A stretch of 64,000 nucleotides of DNA, from contig NC_087079.1 of NCBI RefSeq assembly GCF_026151205.1, positions 10,344,635 through 10,408,634 of the forward strand, read 5' to 3'. A program made the translations under genes and the position numbers. Origin of the DNA: Bolinopsis microptera. Taxonomy: Eukaryota; Ctenophora; Tentaculata; Lobata; Bolinopsidae. Each line of letters opens with the position of its first letter. The first letter of the stretch is position 1. Below are positions 48,601 to 54,388 of this stretch, piece by piece. The notes beneath the pieces are model-generated. The model ran no database searches. It saw only the letters and a program-made list of their open reading frames with translations, and was not told the origin of the DNA.

Positions 48601-49349
48601 TCAGAACGGTGACAGAGGATGAAGTCCGGAGAGCTGCTATCGCTGCTAACATCAACAACTTCATCCTGTCTCTTCCTGATGTGAATCACACAGAATTACT
48701 CTTGTATTCATAGTACTAGTATTCATAGTATTAGTTGGTGTCTGTGTTTTTAGTACTTGGGTATTTGAATCAAATTAAATCTAAACTTTAAATTTAATAT
48801 TCCAACTCACTGTTCACCATATCAGGGGTATAATACACGTGTCGGTGAAAAGGGAACGCAACTCTCAGGAGGACAGAAGCAGAGAATAGCCATTGCTCGG
48901 GCTTTAGTTAGGAACCCCAAGATATTGCTCCTAGACGAGGCAACCAGTGCACTAGATAACGAGAGCGAGAAGGTAAGATGATGATCAAGTGATTTTCTGA
49001 TAAAACATGCTGCGGAATTGTTACAGTTTTATCTAATATAAAAAAGAAGAAATAAAGAAGCACTATTTTCAAATTGAGCAGATCTACAGCTCCTAAATTA
49101 GTATCACAATGTTTGTATTGAGAACAAGTCTGTAGCCCTGATTATCCCCAGGTCGTACAAGAAGCTCTGGACAGAGCACGTGAAGGCAGAACATGTCTGG
49201 TGATTGCCCACAGACTCTCAACCATCCAGACAGCAGATCTCATCTGTGTCATCCAAGAGGGTTCAGTTGTGGAGAGTGGGACTCATGCGGAACTGATAGC
49301 CATGAGGGGGGTTTACTACAACCTTAACAAATCCGCTGACAAACATTAG
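8619..49349 (+). CDS. ABCB1-like: Full-length ABCB-type multidrug transporter (P-glycoprotein), 30 exons, about 1,296 aa
   Basis: ATP-driven efflux pump of the plasma membrane, TMD1-NBD1-linker-TMD2-NBD2. Exons: 8619-8707, 8870-8966, 9074-9173, 9322-9417, 9668-9827, 10611-10782, 11134-11375, 11795-11963, 12816-12936, 13127-13242, 13415-13618, 13798-14047, 14215-14312, 20848-20904, 31503-31586, 31737-31848, 32035-32105, 32492-32617, 32833-32910, 33112-33202, 33401-33526, 33657-33828, 33943-34098, 34502-34655, 47452-47530, 47674-47792, 48332-48434, 48577-48680, 48826-48972, 49152-49349 (TAG stop). All joins use GT-AG and keep phase; total 3,891 nt, matching the roughly 1,280-aa family norm. Both NBDs have intact Walker A, LSGGQ, Walker B with catalytic Glu (about 560 and 1220) and H-loop His (about 591 and 1251), so both sites look competent. 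The start follows a 5' UTR and gives a Lys-rich cytosolic N-terminus. The least certain exon is 20848-20904. Substrates cannot be read from sequence. Confidence 0.95.
11463..11773. repeat. 10-bp minisatellite GTGTAACAGT filling intron 7
   Basis: About 31 copies with single-base variants (GTGTACCAGT, GTGTAGCAGT) and a duplicated TATAGTGTAGCAATATATTA interruption. The array reaches to within about 20 bp of the exon 8 acceptor. Open frames within it are repeat artefacts. Confidence 0.95.
12335..12399. repeat. 65-nt near-perfect hairpin in intron 8
   Basis: The 32-nt arms (12335-12366 and 12368-12399) are inverted copies with only two mismatches and essentially no spacer. The arms begin CAAAAAATCAGCATAT. 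Such a palindrome may be a tiny inverted-repeat element or a small-RNA precursor. The absence of a proper terminal loop argues against a standard pre-miRNA. Confidence 0.75.
12816..14312 (+). CDS. ABCB1-like: ABCB-like exons 9-13: first nucleotide-binding domain
   Basis: Residues about 376-638. The A-loop region is [18 protein letters not shown] (Tyr of CYPSR stacks on adenine). Walker [10 protein letters not shown] lies at about 431-439, the Q-loop [16 protein letters not shown] (Gln near 479), signature LSGGQKQR at 535-542, Walker [13 protein letters not shown] (Asp 559, Glu 560), D-loop SALDNKSED, and H-loop IAHRLSTI (His 591). Exon 13 carries the tail [19 protein letters not shown]. All catalytic residues are present. 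Exon joins occur at positions common in ABCB genes, for example between the GE of DQGE and VLLDG. Confidence 0.95.
14632..14684. repeat. Perfect 21-bp stem hairpin in intron 13
   Basis: The arms 14632-14652 and 14664-14684 are exact reverse complements (starting GGAATATTCTTTG) around an 11-nt loop containing GTGAGTCAC. A 21-bp perfect stem with an 11-nt loop is small-RNA-precursor-like, but transcription would have to be shown. Confidence 0.8.
14685..16446. other. Intron 13, AT-rich stretch without recognised elements
   Basis: No coding frame longer than background, no clear repeat and no splice-competent exon matching the transporter was found. Confidence 0.4.
16447..17092. mobile_element. 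Mariner-like MITE, 646 bp, TA-flanked
   Basis: About 50-bp terminal inverted repeats start CAGGGCGAGTTGAAAATAGT (left) and CAGGGTGTGTTGAAAATAGT (right, reverse complement), with three mismatches over 50 bases. TA dinucleotides flank both ends (16445-16446, 17093-17094), the Tc1/mariner target duplication. No transposase frame lies inside, so it is non-autonomous. Confidence 0.85.
17107..17267. other. 161-nt perfectly paired three-arm cloverleaf
   Basis: The outer stem is 24 bp and perfect (17107-17130 with 17244-17267). Inside it, three hairpins follow with no unpaired bases at the junction: arm 1 17131-17170 (10-bp perfect stem), arm 2 17171-17204 (11 bp, two mismatches), arm 3 17205-17243 (10-bp perfect stem). 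All three present the same loop sequence, GAGGCTTGCCGA. Random sequence would not give this. It could be a folded non-coding RNA, a cruciform-forming element or the end of a mobile element. Confidence 0.85.
17277..19266. mobile_element. About 2-kb element with inverted ends (TTATCACACTTTC...)
   Basis: The left end (17277 on) reads TTATCACACTTTC, then GAGCCAAATTTGGC and GAAAGCAGAATT. The same blocks, with small indels, occur in reverse complement at the right end (about 19222-19266). The TIRs are about 45 bp. No transposase-like frame is seen inside. Near the right end a hairpin pairs TCATGCCCC (about 19179) with GGGGCATG (about 19213). Target duplication not resolved. Confidence 0.55.
19267..20847. 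other. Intron 13 remainder with 11-bp tandem repeat
   Basis: TCACATACTGG is repeated four times at about 19652-19697, and a short GTAGAGTTAAAC repeat lies near 19797. Otherwise no feature is recognised. Confidence 0.5.
20848..20904 (+). CDS. ABCB1-like: ABCB-like exon 14 (linker with LPSYEDV motif)
   Basis: A 57-nt phase 0/0 exon between a CAG acceptor and a GTATGT donor, encoding [19 protein letters not shown]. It fits the linker between NBD1 and TMD2 in phase with exons 13 and 15. LPSY matches the LPxY variant of the WW-domain-binding PY motif, and YEDV matches a YxxPhi sorting signal; both roles are inferred. Because its flanking introns are 6.5 and 10.6 kb and the exon is tiny, it could be alternative. 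Confidence 0.6.
20905..22131. other. Intron 14, with long G runs
   Basis: Contains an uninterrupted G tract of about 30 bases (21572-21601) and another of about 17 (22111-22127). Both are candidates for G-quadruplex formation and for length error. No gene seen. Confidence 0.5.
22126..22626. repeat. Direct duplication of about 120 bp flanking an exon-like segment
   Basis: The segment beginning GCATTAGATCACACTG and ending CAAAACTGGTACTGG occurs at about 22130-22246 and again at about 22490-22620 with very few differences. The second copy starts with a doubled GCATTAGATCACACTG. Between them lie the exon-like ORF at 22255-22388 and a GGTGAT/GGTGGT microsatellite (22388-22455). Confidence 0.8.
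22255..22388 (+). CDS. Candidate alternative terminal exon with PPxY and PSYEDV motifs
   Basis: After a TTTTCAG acceptor, a frame of 43 codons ends in TGA. It begins [14 protein letters not shown] and ends NVPSYEDVI, with PPKYEE (a canonical PPxY WW-binding motif) in the middle. PSYEDV is shared with linker exon 14, suggesting exon duplication. It needs an incoming phase-1 exon, so it is not compatible with exons 13 or 14 but is compatible with exon 12. Joined there it would make a half-transporter isoform with a PY-motif tail. It may instead be an exon relic. No transcript evidence. Confidence 0.35.
22627..23996. other. Intron 14, no gene; scattered CAGTTAGTAC repeats
   Basis: The 10-mer CAGTTAGTAC occurs five times between 23040 and 23640, three times followed by a CGCAAA-type spacer. 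A TTTTT-rich segment lies near 23400-23520. No coding feature is supported. Confidence 0.4.
24003..26027. mobile_element. 2.0-kb inverted-repeat element built of tandem repeats
   Basis: Ends are 30-bp inverted repeats, one mismatch apart, each starting with eight Gs then TGTCACGTCC or TGTCATGTCC (24003-24032 and 25998-26027). A 6-bp ATTAGC duplication lies directly outside (23997-24002 and 26028-26033). A 43-bp direct repeat containing TCTCATAGAATCC lies just inside both ends (24033 and 25964). The interior is a 10-bp GGACATAGGC array (24060-24155), a 10-bp ACGGACAAAA array (24250-24310), about 1.45 kb of CTCCTC-rich DNA, and a 20-bp array (25846-25950). No transposase. It looks like a non-autonomous DNA transposon. 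Confidence 0.8.
24320..25770. repeat. 1.45-kb polypyrimidine CTCCTC tract
   Basis: Nearly all C and T on the plus strand, with higher-order blocks (for example TCCTCATCAGTCCTCAACAG) recurring at about 24440, 24570, 24700 and 25280. This type of strand-asymmetric DNA can form triplex structures. The 271-codon Ser/Pro frame across it is a repeat artefact. Confidence 0.92.
26034..26488. other. 3' flank of the nested gene
   Basis: AT-rich, without recognised features; presumably the 3' UTR of the nested gene and intron sequence. Confidence 0.4.
26489..28060 (-). CDS. Secreted LamG/pentraxin-type protein with two 55-residue Cys modules, nested in intron 14
   Basis: Exons 28060-27206, 27037-26825 and 26620-26489 (TGA), about 398 aa. 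The start at 28060 gives a signal peptide ([19 protein letters not shown]). Next is a pentraxin/LamG-like domain ([33 protein letters not shown], then [12 protein letters not shown] and GICSSYEE), a Thr/Pro-rich linker of [10 protein letters not shown] repeats, and two copies of a 55-residue module from GC[ND]NRWA to KHHC, each split by an intron at the same residue. Two frameshifts interrupt exon 1: one around 27620-27650 within the lectin-like domain, one in a CA run near 27345 where one extra CA unit would restore frame. They may be base-calling errors or signs of a pseudogene. Pentraxin-type domains bind glycans or phospho-ligands with Ca; the module is not one I recognise. Confidence 0.7.
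28061..30110. other. 5' flank of nested gene and intron 14 sequence
   Basis: The frame of the nested gene is open upstream to 28270, but the ATG at 28060 with its signal peptide is the better start. A roughly 40-bp direct repeat containing TTAGAGGTTGCTAGAAA occurs near 28635 and 28886 with a third partial copy near 28785. No other gene seen. Confidence 0.4.
30114..30215. repeat. 7-bp minisatellite ACTACAT inside an inverted repeat
   Basis: About 14 copies of ACTACAT/ACTACGT. The flanks are partly inverted: TAGTACTATCATG on the left (about 30093) against CATGATAGTAGTACTAC on the right (about 30244). Confidence 0.85.
30421..30527. repeat. 7-bp minisatellite CACTCTA, about 15 copies
   Basis: A perfectly uniform array with no visible variation between copies, suggesting recent expansion or strong homogenisation. 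Confidence 0.95.
30949..31434. repeat. 11-bp minisatellite ATATTTACACT, about 44 copies
   Basis: Variants are a TATA insertion (ATATATTTACACT) and T/G changes. The 11-nt period not divisible by three yields a long spurious frame with an 11-residue repeat. It ends about 70 bp before exon 15. Confidence 0.95.
31503..34655 (+). CDS. ABCB1-like: ABCB-like exons 15-24: linker end and TMD2
   Basis: Residues about 658-1047. Exons 15-16 give a charged linker ([20 protein letters not shown], then a Lys/Glu-rich stretch) with Ser/Thr sites near basic residues, typical of the phosphorylatable P-glycoprotein linker. Exons 16-24 give TM7-TM12. Characteristic blocks are [20 protein letters not shown] (TM7/8), [20 protein letters not shown] and [17 protein letters not shown] (coupling loop), [19 protein letters not shown], and [19 protein letters not shown] before NBD2. 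All ten joins are in phase. A possible N-glycosylation site in the TM7-8 loop was not seen. Confidence 0.93.
34722..34795. repeat. 10-bp minisatellite TAGATGTTCT in intron 24
   Basis: About seven copies at the 5' end of the 12.8-kb intron 24; the first copies are degenerate. Confidence 0.9.
35021..35998 (-). mobile_element. 5'-truncated CR1/Jockey-like LINE with intact RT C-terminal half
   Basis: A 296-codon frame (36000-35110) begins at the catalytic FADD motif and reads through the thumb and C-terminal tail ([41 protein letters not shown], ending WAGGTCL). The 3' UTR ends with repeats of CCCAAGTAA (35020-35045 region), like the short 3' tandem repeats of CR1-type elements. ACTGT flanks it (35016-35020 and 35999-36003), a likely target duplication. 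It split a pre-existing repeat unit, so it inserted after that array formed. The 5' truncation removes the endonuclease and RT fingers, so it is dead. Confidence 0.85.
36057..36724. mobile_element. Mariner-like MITE copy 1, 668 bp
   Basis: Ends are CAGCAGGGTGTCATAATTAT (left) and, in reverse complement, CAGCAGGGTGTCACAATTAT (right). The inverted repeat is about 27 bp with two mismatches. TIRs starting CAGGGTG are usual for mariner-type non-autonomous elements. The flanking TA duplication is clear on the left only. No transposase; the Ser-rich minus-strand frame inside is shared by both copies but has no recognisable domain. Confidence 0.75.
36914..37582. mobile_element. Mariner-like MITE copy 2, 669 bp
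   Basis: Same ends as the copy at 36057-36724 and nearly identical throughout (a few substitutions and one extra base). It lies in direct orientation 857 bp downstream, so the pair arose by tandem duplication and not by independent insertion. Confidence 0.8.
37868..39792. repeat. 184-bp satellite array, left arm
   Basis: About ten units in one orientation. Each has GTAGGGGATTTATGTTCCGG, GGTATTTGGAACA, a CCACTCAGGCCACTCCCAGG block, and ends AAAATCTTTACCCCT. Period 184 bp (for example 38078 to 38262). Variant units near 38767 and 39518 carry an internal palindrome in which TTTGTAGGGGATTTG pairs with CAAATCCCCTACAAA. Confidence 0.93.
39793..40349. other. Left spacer of the foldback middle domain
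   Basis: No coding feature. The pair GTGATCAGGTGATTGG (about 40034) and TCACATAATCACCCAATCA (about 40115) is weakly inverted. Confidence 0.35.
40350..41950 (-). mobile_element. R2-class (restriction-like endonuclease) non-LTR retrotransposon, 3' half of ORF
   Basis: A long frame (GTG at 41900 to stop at 40350, 516 codons, open a little further 5' to about 41950) corresponds to the C-terminal region of an R2/R4/NeSL-type protein. A Trp/Leu-rich thumb region is followed by a zinc motif [17 protein letters not shown] (C-x2-C-x7-H-x4-C, the R2-class spacing), RHDQVLREI, and the endonuclease signature RPDVVIYSD...LMELT (PD...E of the PD-(D/E)XK-like fold). The polymerase domain is absent, so it is 5'-truncated, but the frame has no stops over 1.55 kb, hinting at recent insertion. 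It is the only protein-coding content between the two satellite arms. Confidence 0.85.
41951..42186. other. Spacer between the R2-class fragment and the right satellite arm
   Basis: AT-rich, no recognised feature. It ends in a run of about 23 Cs (42189-42211) where the satellite begins. Confidence 0.4.
42212..46745. repeat. 184-bp satellite array, right arm, with 1.88-kb higher-order repeat
   Basis: About 24 units in reverse complement to the left arm (TGTTCCAAATACCCCGGAAC, then CCCCTACAGGGGTAAAGA). Two subtypes alternate (GTACTAACTATTTAAA versus GTACTACCCATTTTTACA). Marker variants recur about 1,877 bp apart: the doubled GAGTGGCCTGAGTGGGTTGG at about 43363 and 45240, and the TTTGTAGGGG palindrome unit at about 43501 and 45379. 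So groups of about ten units have been amplified together. Confidence 0.93.
46944..47451. other. Intron 24 3' end
   Basis: Contains an AT dinucleotide run (47038-47065) and GC-rich short motifs (GCGCGCGCG near 47080; ATCCGCTA-type repeats 47135-47245). It leads to the polypyrimidine tract and acceptor of exon 25. Confidence 0.5.
47452..49349 (+). CDS. ABCB1-like: ABCB-like exons 25-30: second nucleotide-binding domain and C-terminus
   Basis: Residues about 1048-1296. A-loop region [20 protein letters not shown], Walker [10 protein letters not shown] (1089-1097), Q-loop [19 protein letters not shown], signature LSGGQKQR (1195-1202), Walker [13 protein letters not shown] (Asp 1219, Glu 1220), H-loop IAHRLSTI (His 1251), and the tail [20 protein letters not shown] before TAG at 49347-49349. 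The join of exons 27 and 28 restores IEENIKYG, supporting the donor at 48434. No PDZ ligand or PY motif lies at the C-terminus. Confidence 0.95.
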
Positions 49350-52275
49350 GTTGAGACTTTCCGGTTGAGACTTTCCGATTGACTGGTTGAGACTTTTCCT
49401 GAGTATTAATAGAGACTTTTTGGCCAGATGTGGTGATTTCAAGCTCGTATGGTAATAACATTGTGTTTGGCTGCGGTTTATAACTGAGATTTTAAACCAA
49501 AATACAGAAATTTTGTAGGTATAGGAGCTGTTTAAAACTTAAACTTGTATTCAATTAAAACTTAATTTTATGATGGTCTGAACTTATTTTTATGATGGTC
49601 TGAACTTAATTGTTGATGGTTTTTTGTCGCTTGTCATTTCCTTCACACTATTTCCACTCTATTTGCTAATTTCAAGTTGAAACTTCTGTACACATTTTCT
49701 TTGGCCCTTTTCTTGTAAACCAATCGCTGGATGAAATGTTATCAAACTCACCAAACCTATAGCATTATTTTTTACGACTTATCTAATACTGTTAAATATT
49801 CTGTGTTTATGTCAAATTAACATAATATGTAATGTGCAATGTGCAAGTATCAATACTATAACTAATTCTTTTGTACACTCTTTGCTTGTTAGTTAATTCT
49901 TTTCCTTGTGTATAATATTTTTATCAGATAGTTCAAAACATGTTTTAATGAAAAGATGTATTTTTAATTGTCACCACTGGCTTACAATTTTAAATTAGAC
50001 TTAATCGAATGTAAATAATCTTTAATCTAGGCTTCAACATTCAACTAGCGCATCGCTCGACCTGAAGATAAGCGGACTTTTTTTCCTATAATTTATAACC
50101 ACAATATCATCAGTATCCAACAATTTAGACCTACTCGAATTTTACTTTTGTTACATTGATGCAAATTTTGCCGGCCGATTGCTGAAATGTAGGGCAAAAA
50201 ATAGCGATCGAGCAAATTTCGGTTCTCTTAAAAGTTCGTTTCCATCGCACGGATAAAAAACAATAAAACTCTGGTTTACTAGTACTAGCACTTAAATAAA
50301 ATATAAATAAACCAATATCGGCAATCAAAGTAAATAAACATTAAATTTCAAGCGGTACCCCAATTCAAATTAAATAATTTGTACAACCATCTCCAAAAAA
50401 AAGTAAAAAAGTTTAGCCGTAACGCACTGTTAGAATGACGTTACGATAAAATGCTGCTCCAAGTTATTTTGGTTAAAATCCAACGCTCGGGGTCGGGAGA
50501 AAAGTTAATCGGCATGCTAATATACTTTTACTGTGACCATATATTAAAATTTATGGAAATTTTGATAATTATTATTTTGACCATATTAAATTTTGACCAT
50601 ATTAAATATTTGTCGATTTTAGTTGACCTGAACGACAATTTTATCTAGTAGGTGGTTAAACTAGTCCCTATTTACATTCATATTTTACAAAATAGCGTTA
50701 GTATCGAAATTAAGTTTAAAAACATACTCCAATTTTGCGTTAACAGTTAACTAATCGAATCAACAAAAACATAAAATTTGTATCAAATTCTATGATTTGG
50801 CTGTCGCAATCATTATTATGACATGTTTTGACAAAGAACACATGATTTTTATCACATATCTTATGATCACTGAGCGAATAGTTTAACCAATTATACTCGT
50901 AATAAATTTTATCCGGATCGTTGAACTAAGCTATCGGCTATATTCATAAACATGATAAAGATTGTACACTTTTTCGTGGTATCCTAAAAATAAAAGTTAT
51001 AAAAAATTCGACTTTTTAGTCGTGCGACCGTTCAGTGACAATCGTAATATTTAAATAATTAACTTTCTGCCTTGGCTCGAGCTGGGACAGTTTGCAAAGC
51101 TATTTTTACTTTATACCAAAGTAATTATCAATAAATCAAACCTAATTATGATAAAATAATAACGAATGAGCTACTTTTAATATCTTCAAGTCCAATTATG
51201 AATAATGCAACATCATAATTCCAAATAATGTAATATTTTCAAGTTAACTTTTACAAAATCATTTGTGTTTGTATCAACATCTTATATGAATTTGCGTTGT
51301 CTAATTTTGTAAGTCAATAGTCATTCCACATTTACGATGATCCCTCGCCACTCGTCAGGGAAATCAGAACTTTTCAGCACAAATTGACTGAATGGATGTT
51401 CGCTGATACTTTCTCGATCGGTAACATCAGTAAATTAACTCATTCTGCTGGTCGGTCTGTATTTGTATTATCGTTAAAAGCGACGCGAAATGTCATTTTA
51501 TCCGAATCTCAGCGTTTGATATCTTTCCATCAATACTTCAGTTGCATAGGGCGATTAACTCACGTGACGTCACCATATTTATGACGTCATGCGTTGCCAT
51601 TGTAGCGCACGTTCTCACACGTGACCGATGGCATAGTCGTATGCGTTGTAGTCCTCTACGTTGGCGGGCTGAGTCAGAGTTTGGGCTGCCATTTCCTCGT
51701 ATATCATACTGTTGGATCTGATGTCGCCAGACATTGGCATATAGTCGTTACCTCCTCCTGTACATTCATTACTATATCATTTCGTGCAAGATTAAAACTT
51801 TAAGAAATGAAGCAAGGATGATTTAAATGCGTTTCTATTCATCATCTATAAATGATCAGTCAAGTCCCCAGATTTTATGACAGGACATTCAGTTGTAATC
51901 TTATCATACTACATTCAAGTTGCCTCCCCCGGTGTAGCCAACTAATTGCCCTTTAGAAACACATGCTCTTCAGTCATGATAAGTGTAGAGGTTATCAGTG
52001 ACAACTGACAACCGTACAACCCACCAATACATCATGCAAGTAGTTCGTGTGCAGTCCCAACCAATACGATTATGCTGATTAGGACCTGACATAATTATGC
52101 TATTTTGGATCTCCGAGAGGTCATGGCCTGACGACACAAAACTTACCTATAGAAAGCGTGTCTCATCTAGTCCTACTGGACACGGTACGGACAATTAATA
52201 TTAACATTTGAATCTTCCCCTATAATTGAACAACAAAATCAATCAAAAAACATTAGACAGCAGGAAAAAAATGTG
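49350..52275. other. Intergenic region between convergent transporter and receptor genes
   Basis: The transporter 3' UTR presumably occupies the first part, but no polyadenylation site could be fixed. The rest is AT-rich and holds no supported gene; short open frames look random. The only notable content is the CRE/E-box cluster at 51561-51623. Confidence 0.5.
51561..51623. promoter_or_regulatory. CRE and CACGTG cluster
   Basis: Within 63 bp lie two perfect TGACGTCA palindromes (51565-51572 and 51582-51589) and two CACGTG palindromes (51561-51566 and 51618-51623). These are the consensus sites of CREB/ATF and bHLH-type factors. Which gene they serve is unclear: both neighbouring genes end here, so a distal enhancer or an unrecognised transcript is possible. 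Confidence 0.55.
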
Positions 52276-54388
52276 TTAGAACAAAGAAAGAAACTTGAAC
52301 CAACCGTTGACGTTAGTGTTGCCAGCTCTGCTGCAACTGTACAGGGGATTTGAGGACATGTTGTTGGGGAGGTTACCGTAGGAGTTACTGTGGAGTGGAG
52401 GTGGCATCGGGGGCCTGTTCCTGATCATGGAGTCAGTGGGACACAGGGGCTGACACCCTGTACTGTACTGACAGCTGTTCGGATAGTTTCCGTTACTGTC
52501 CACTACCTGAGGAGTATGTTTGGTCAGATCCAGATAACAGTTCCCATTGGCATTAGTGCATTGGATATGGTACCTTGAGCTGGAGATAATCTTGCGAACT
52601 GTAATTTTGAACTGTCAGGATTGAGGCTGATGACACTGACATGGTGCATCAGGATGACACGGAGCGGGGTTATACTTATAACATTACATGAATAACGCTA
52701 GTTATAGTGTTTGCTAGGATTACAGATTTATCCTGTATAATTCACGAGCCCGCAAGACAATTGATTATACAGCTATCATGTATGTCATCAGACCAAGCAA
52801 TAGAGTCGCTATGTGTTATCACTGTTATTAGATATCTATTAACAAAACACAGAATATTGCGCGAAAATTTCATAACCAGTCAACTGTATAGGAAAGTTGT
52901 ATCAGAAAGATATTAATCTCGCGTTATAACACACCTCGTACAGATCCTCATCTAAGTTTAGAGCGTCCCTTTCCGAAGGAAGTCTGACATTCCCTCGACC
53001 GGTCTCGTACTCTAACCTCAGCGGTCTCTTCCTCTTGCCTCGCTGAGGAATTTTAAGAATTAAGGACTTTTCTATAAGTCTACAGGGTTGACATCAAACA
53101 ATTTGATCTCTTTTTTATAAGTTAGCTTTATTAGGATTTAACAAATTGAGTAAGTTGTTCAGAGAGTTAATGCTTACAACAGTAACAAATTGTGTGGCAC
53201 GACTGTCATGGACATCTGTCAATACCAAATGTTTCCCTGTAGGAAAAATATGGAGTTGTGCTCGACGATAATCAAAATTGTTCCGCTGTACTAGTCGATC
53301 TAACCCAGTGACTAACCCTGATGACGAGAATACAGATAACAGTGCTGAGTACGGACAGAGTGACAACAGCTGTAACGCTGATCACAACCCACATCCACCA
53401 CTCACTCAATACTCTCGTAACCTCGTTCTCATCTCTGACATCGCTGAAAAGTAGAAGGAGGAGTCAGTAAAGAGTGGAACTGGAGAGCTGCCAGTGATAC
53501 AATCAAATGTGGGGAGATTTAATTATAGATGATTAGTAAATAAAATGGGTAAAGAAGTAACTGGTGACCGTGAAGGGTGAGAGACCCAGTTGAGCGGTGA
53601 GTGATGAGAGCTGCTTTGAAGGGTTATTGAAGGGGCCTACAGGTACTTACGTATACAGACGTTTTTCTTGTTACTCCAGCCGTAGGGTGTACAGTTGGCT
53701 TCAGTCTCACCGTCCAGCTCAAAATACGTGTTGCAATGAACCTGGCAAACAATTTTATTCTTAATACTATACTTTATCATTCCTATCGAAATTATTGTTA
53801 ATTGTTGATGCATTTTTGAGGACTTGTATATCGGAAAATTTTATGAAATCGTGAGATTATTCATCCATTAACCAACTCAATCATCAAGCAACCAATAATC
53901 CTGATATCAACAATTCAAGCTGCCAAGTTAAAGTCACCTCAACAGATTCACCGCACTTTGCTCCAGCAACAGAGTAGACAACCTGGTTCTTGTAGAGAAG
54001 AGTTCCATTTCCAGGTCCAGGTAGCTCAGCACAGGTGTAACCTACGTAGTTGTCATGGTAATTATATAGTTTTCATGGTAACATGGTTGATGGTTGTAAT
54101 GGTAACAAGGTTGTAATAGTAAAACGGTTGTAATAGTAATACGGTTGTCAGGGTAACATAAAACATTGTTGCCATTGTAACAAATTTGTGAATTATAGTA
54201 ATCCTACAAAAACATACCAGCGTCAGAGCAGTGAGGTGGTTCCTTTGTCCAGTTTCCATAGTTACAGACAAGGTCGTTTGTGTGTGAGAGAGCCGCGCAC
54301 ACGTTATTGCACGTGAAGCTGACCACTGTCCGATCCTTAGTGAGGAGGGTACTGGGAAGTGCTGTAGTTGTAGACAGGGACTGACAAC
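52276..54388 (-). CDS. Membrane-proximal sushi segments, TM helix and cytoplasmic tail
   Basis: 54388-54218 is a sushi-like repeat (GCQSL...VSFTCNN...LVCNYGNWTKEPPHCSDA). 54041-53647 forms a second Cys-rich unit (GYTCAELPGPGNGTLLY, AKCGES, HCNTYFEL, NCTPYGWSNKKNVCI). The exon 53443-53317 encodes one hydrophobic helix, WVVISVTAVVTLSVLSTVIC. Exons 53042-52935 and 52506-52276 encode about 112 cytoplasmic residues with a stop-transfer RGKRKR, an acidic DEDLYE and a proline cluster RPPMPPPL of SH3-ligand type. Confidence 0.8.

Noticed and set aside
53115-53366. 83-codon minus-strand frame overlapping the TM exon
   Set aside because: Shifted relative to the frame that gives the hydrophobic helix and joins in phase to the RGKRKR exon.
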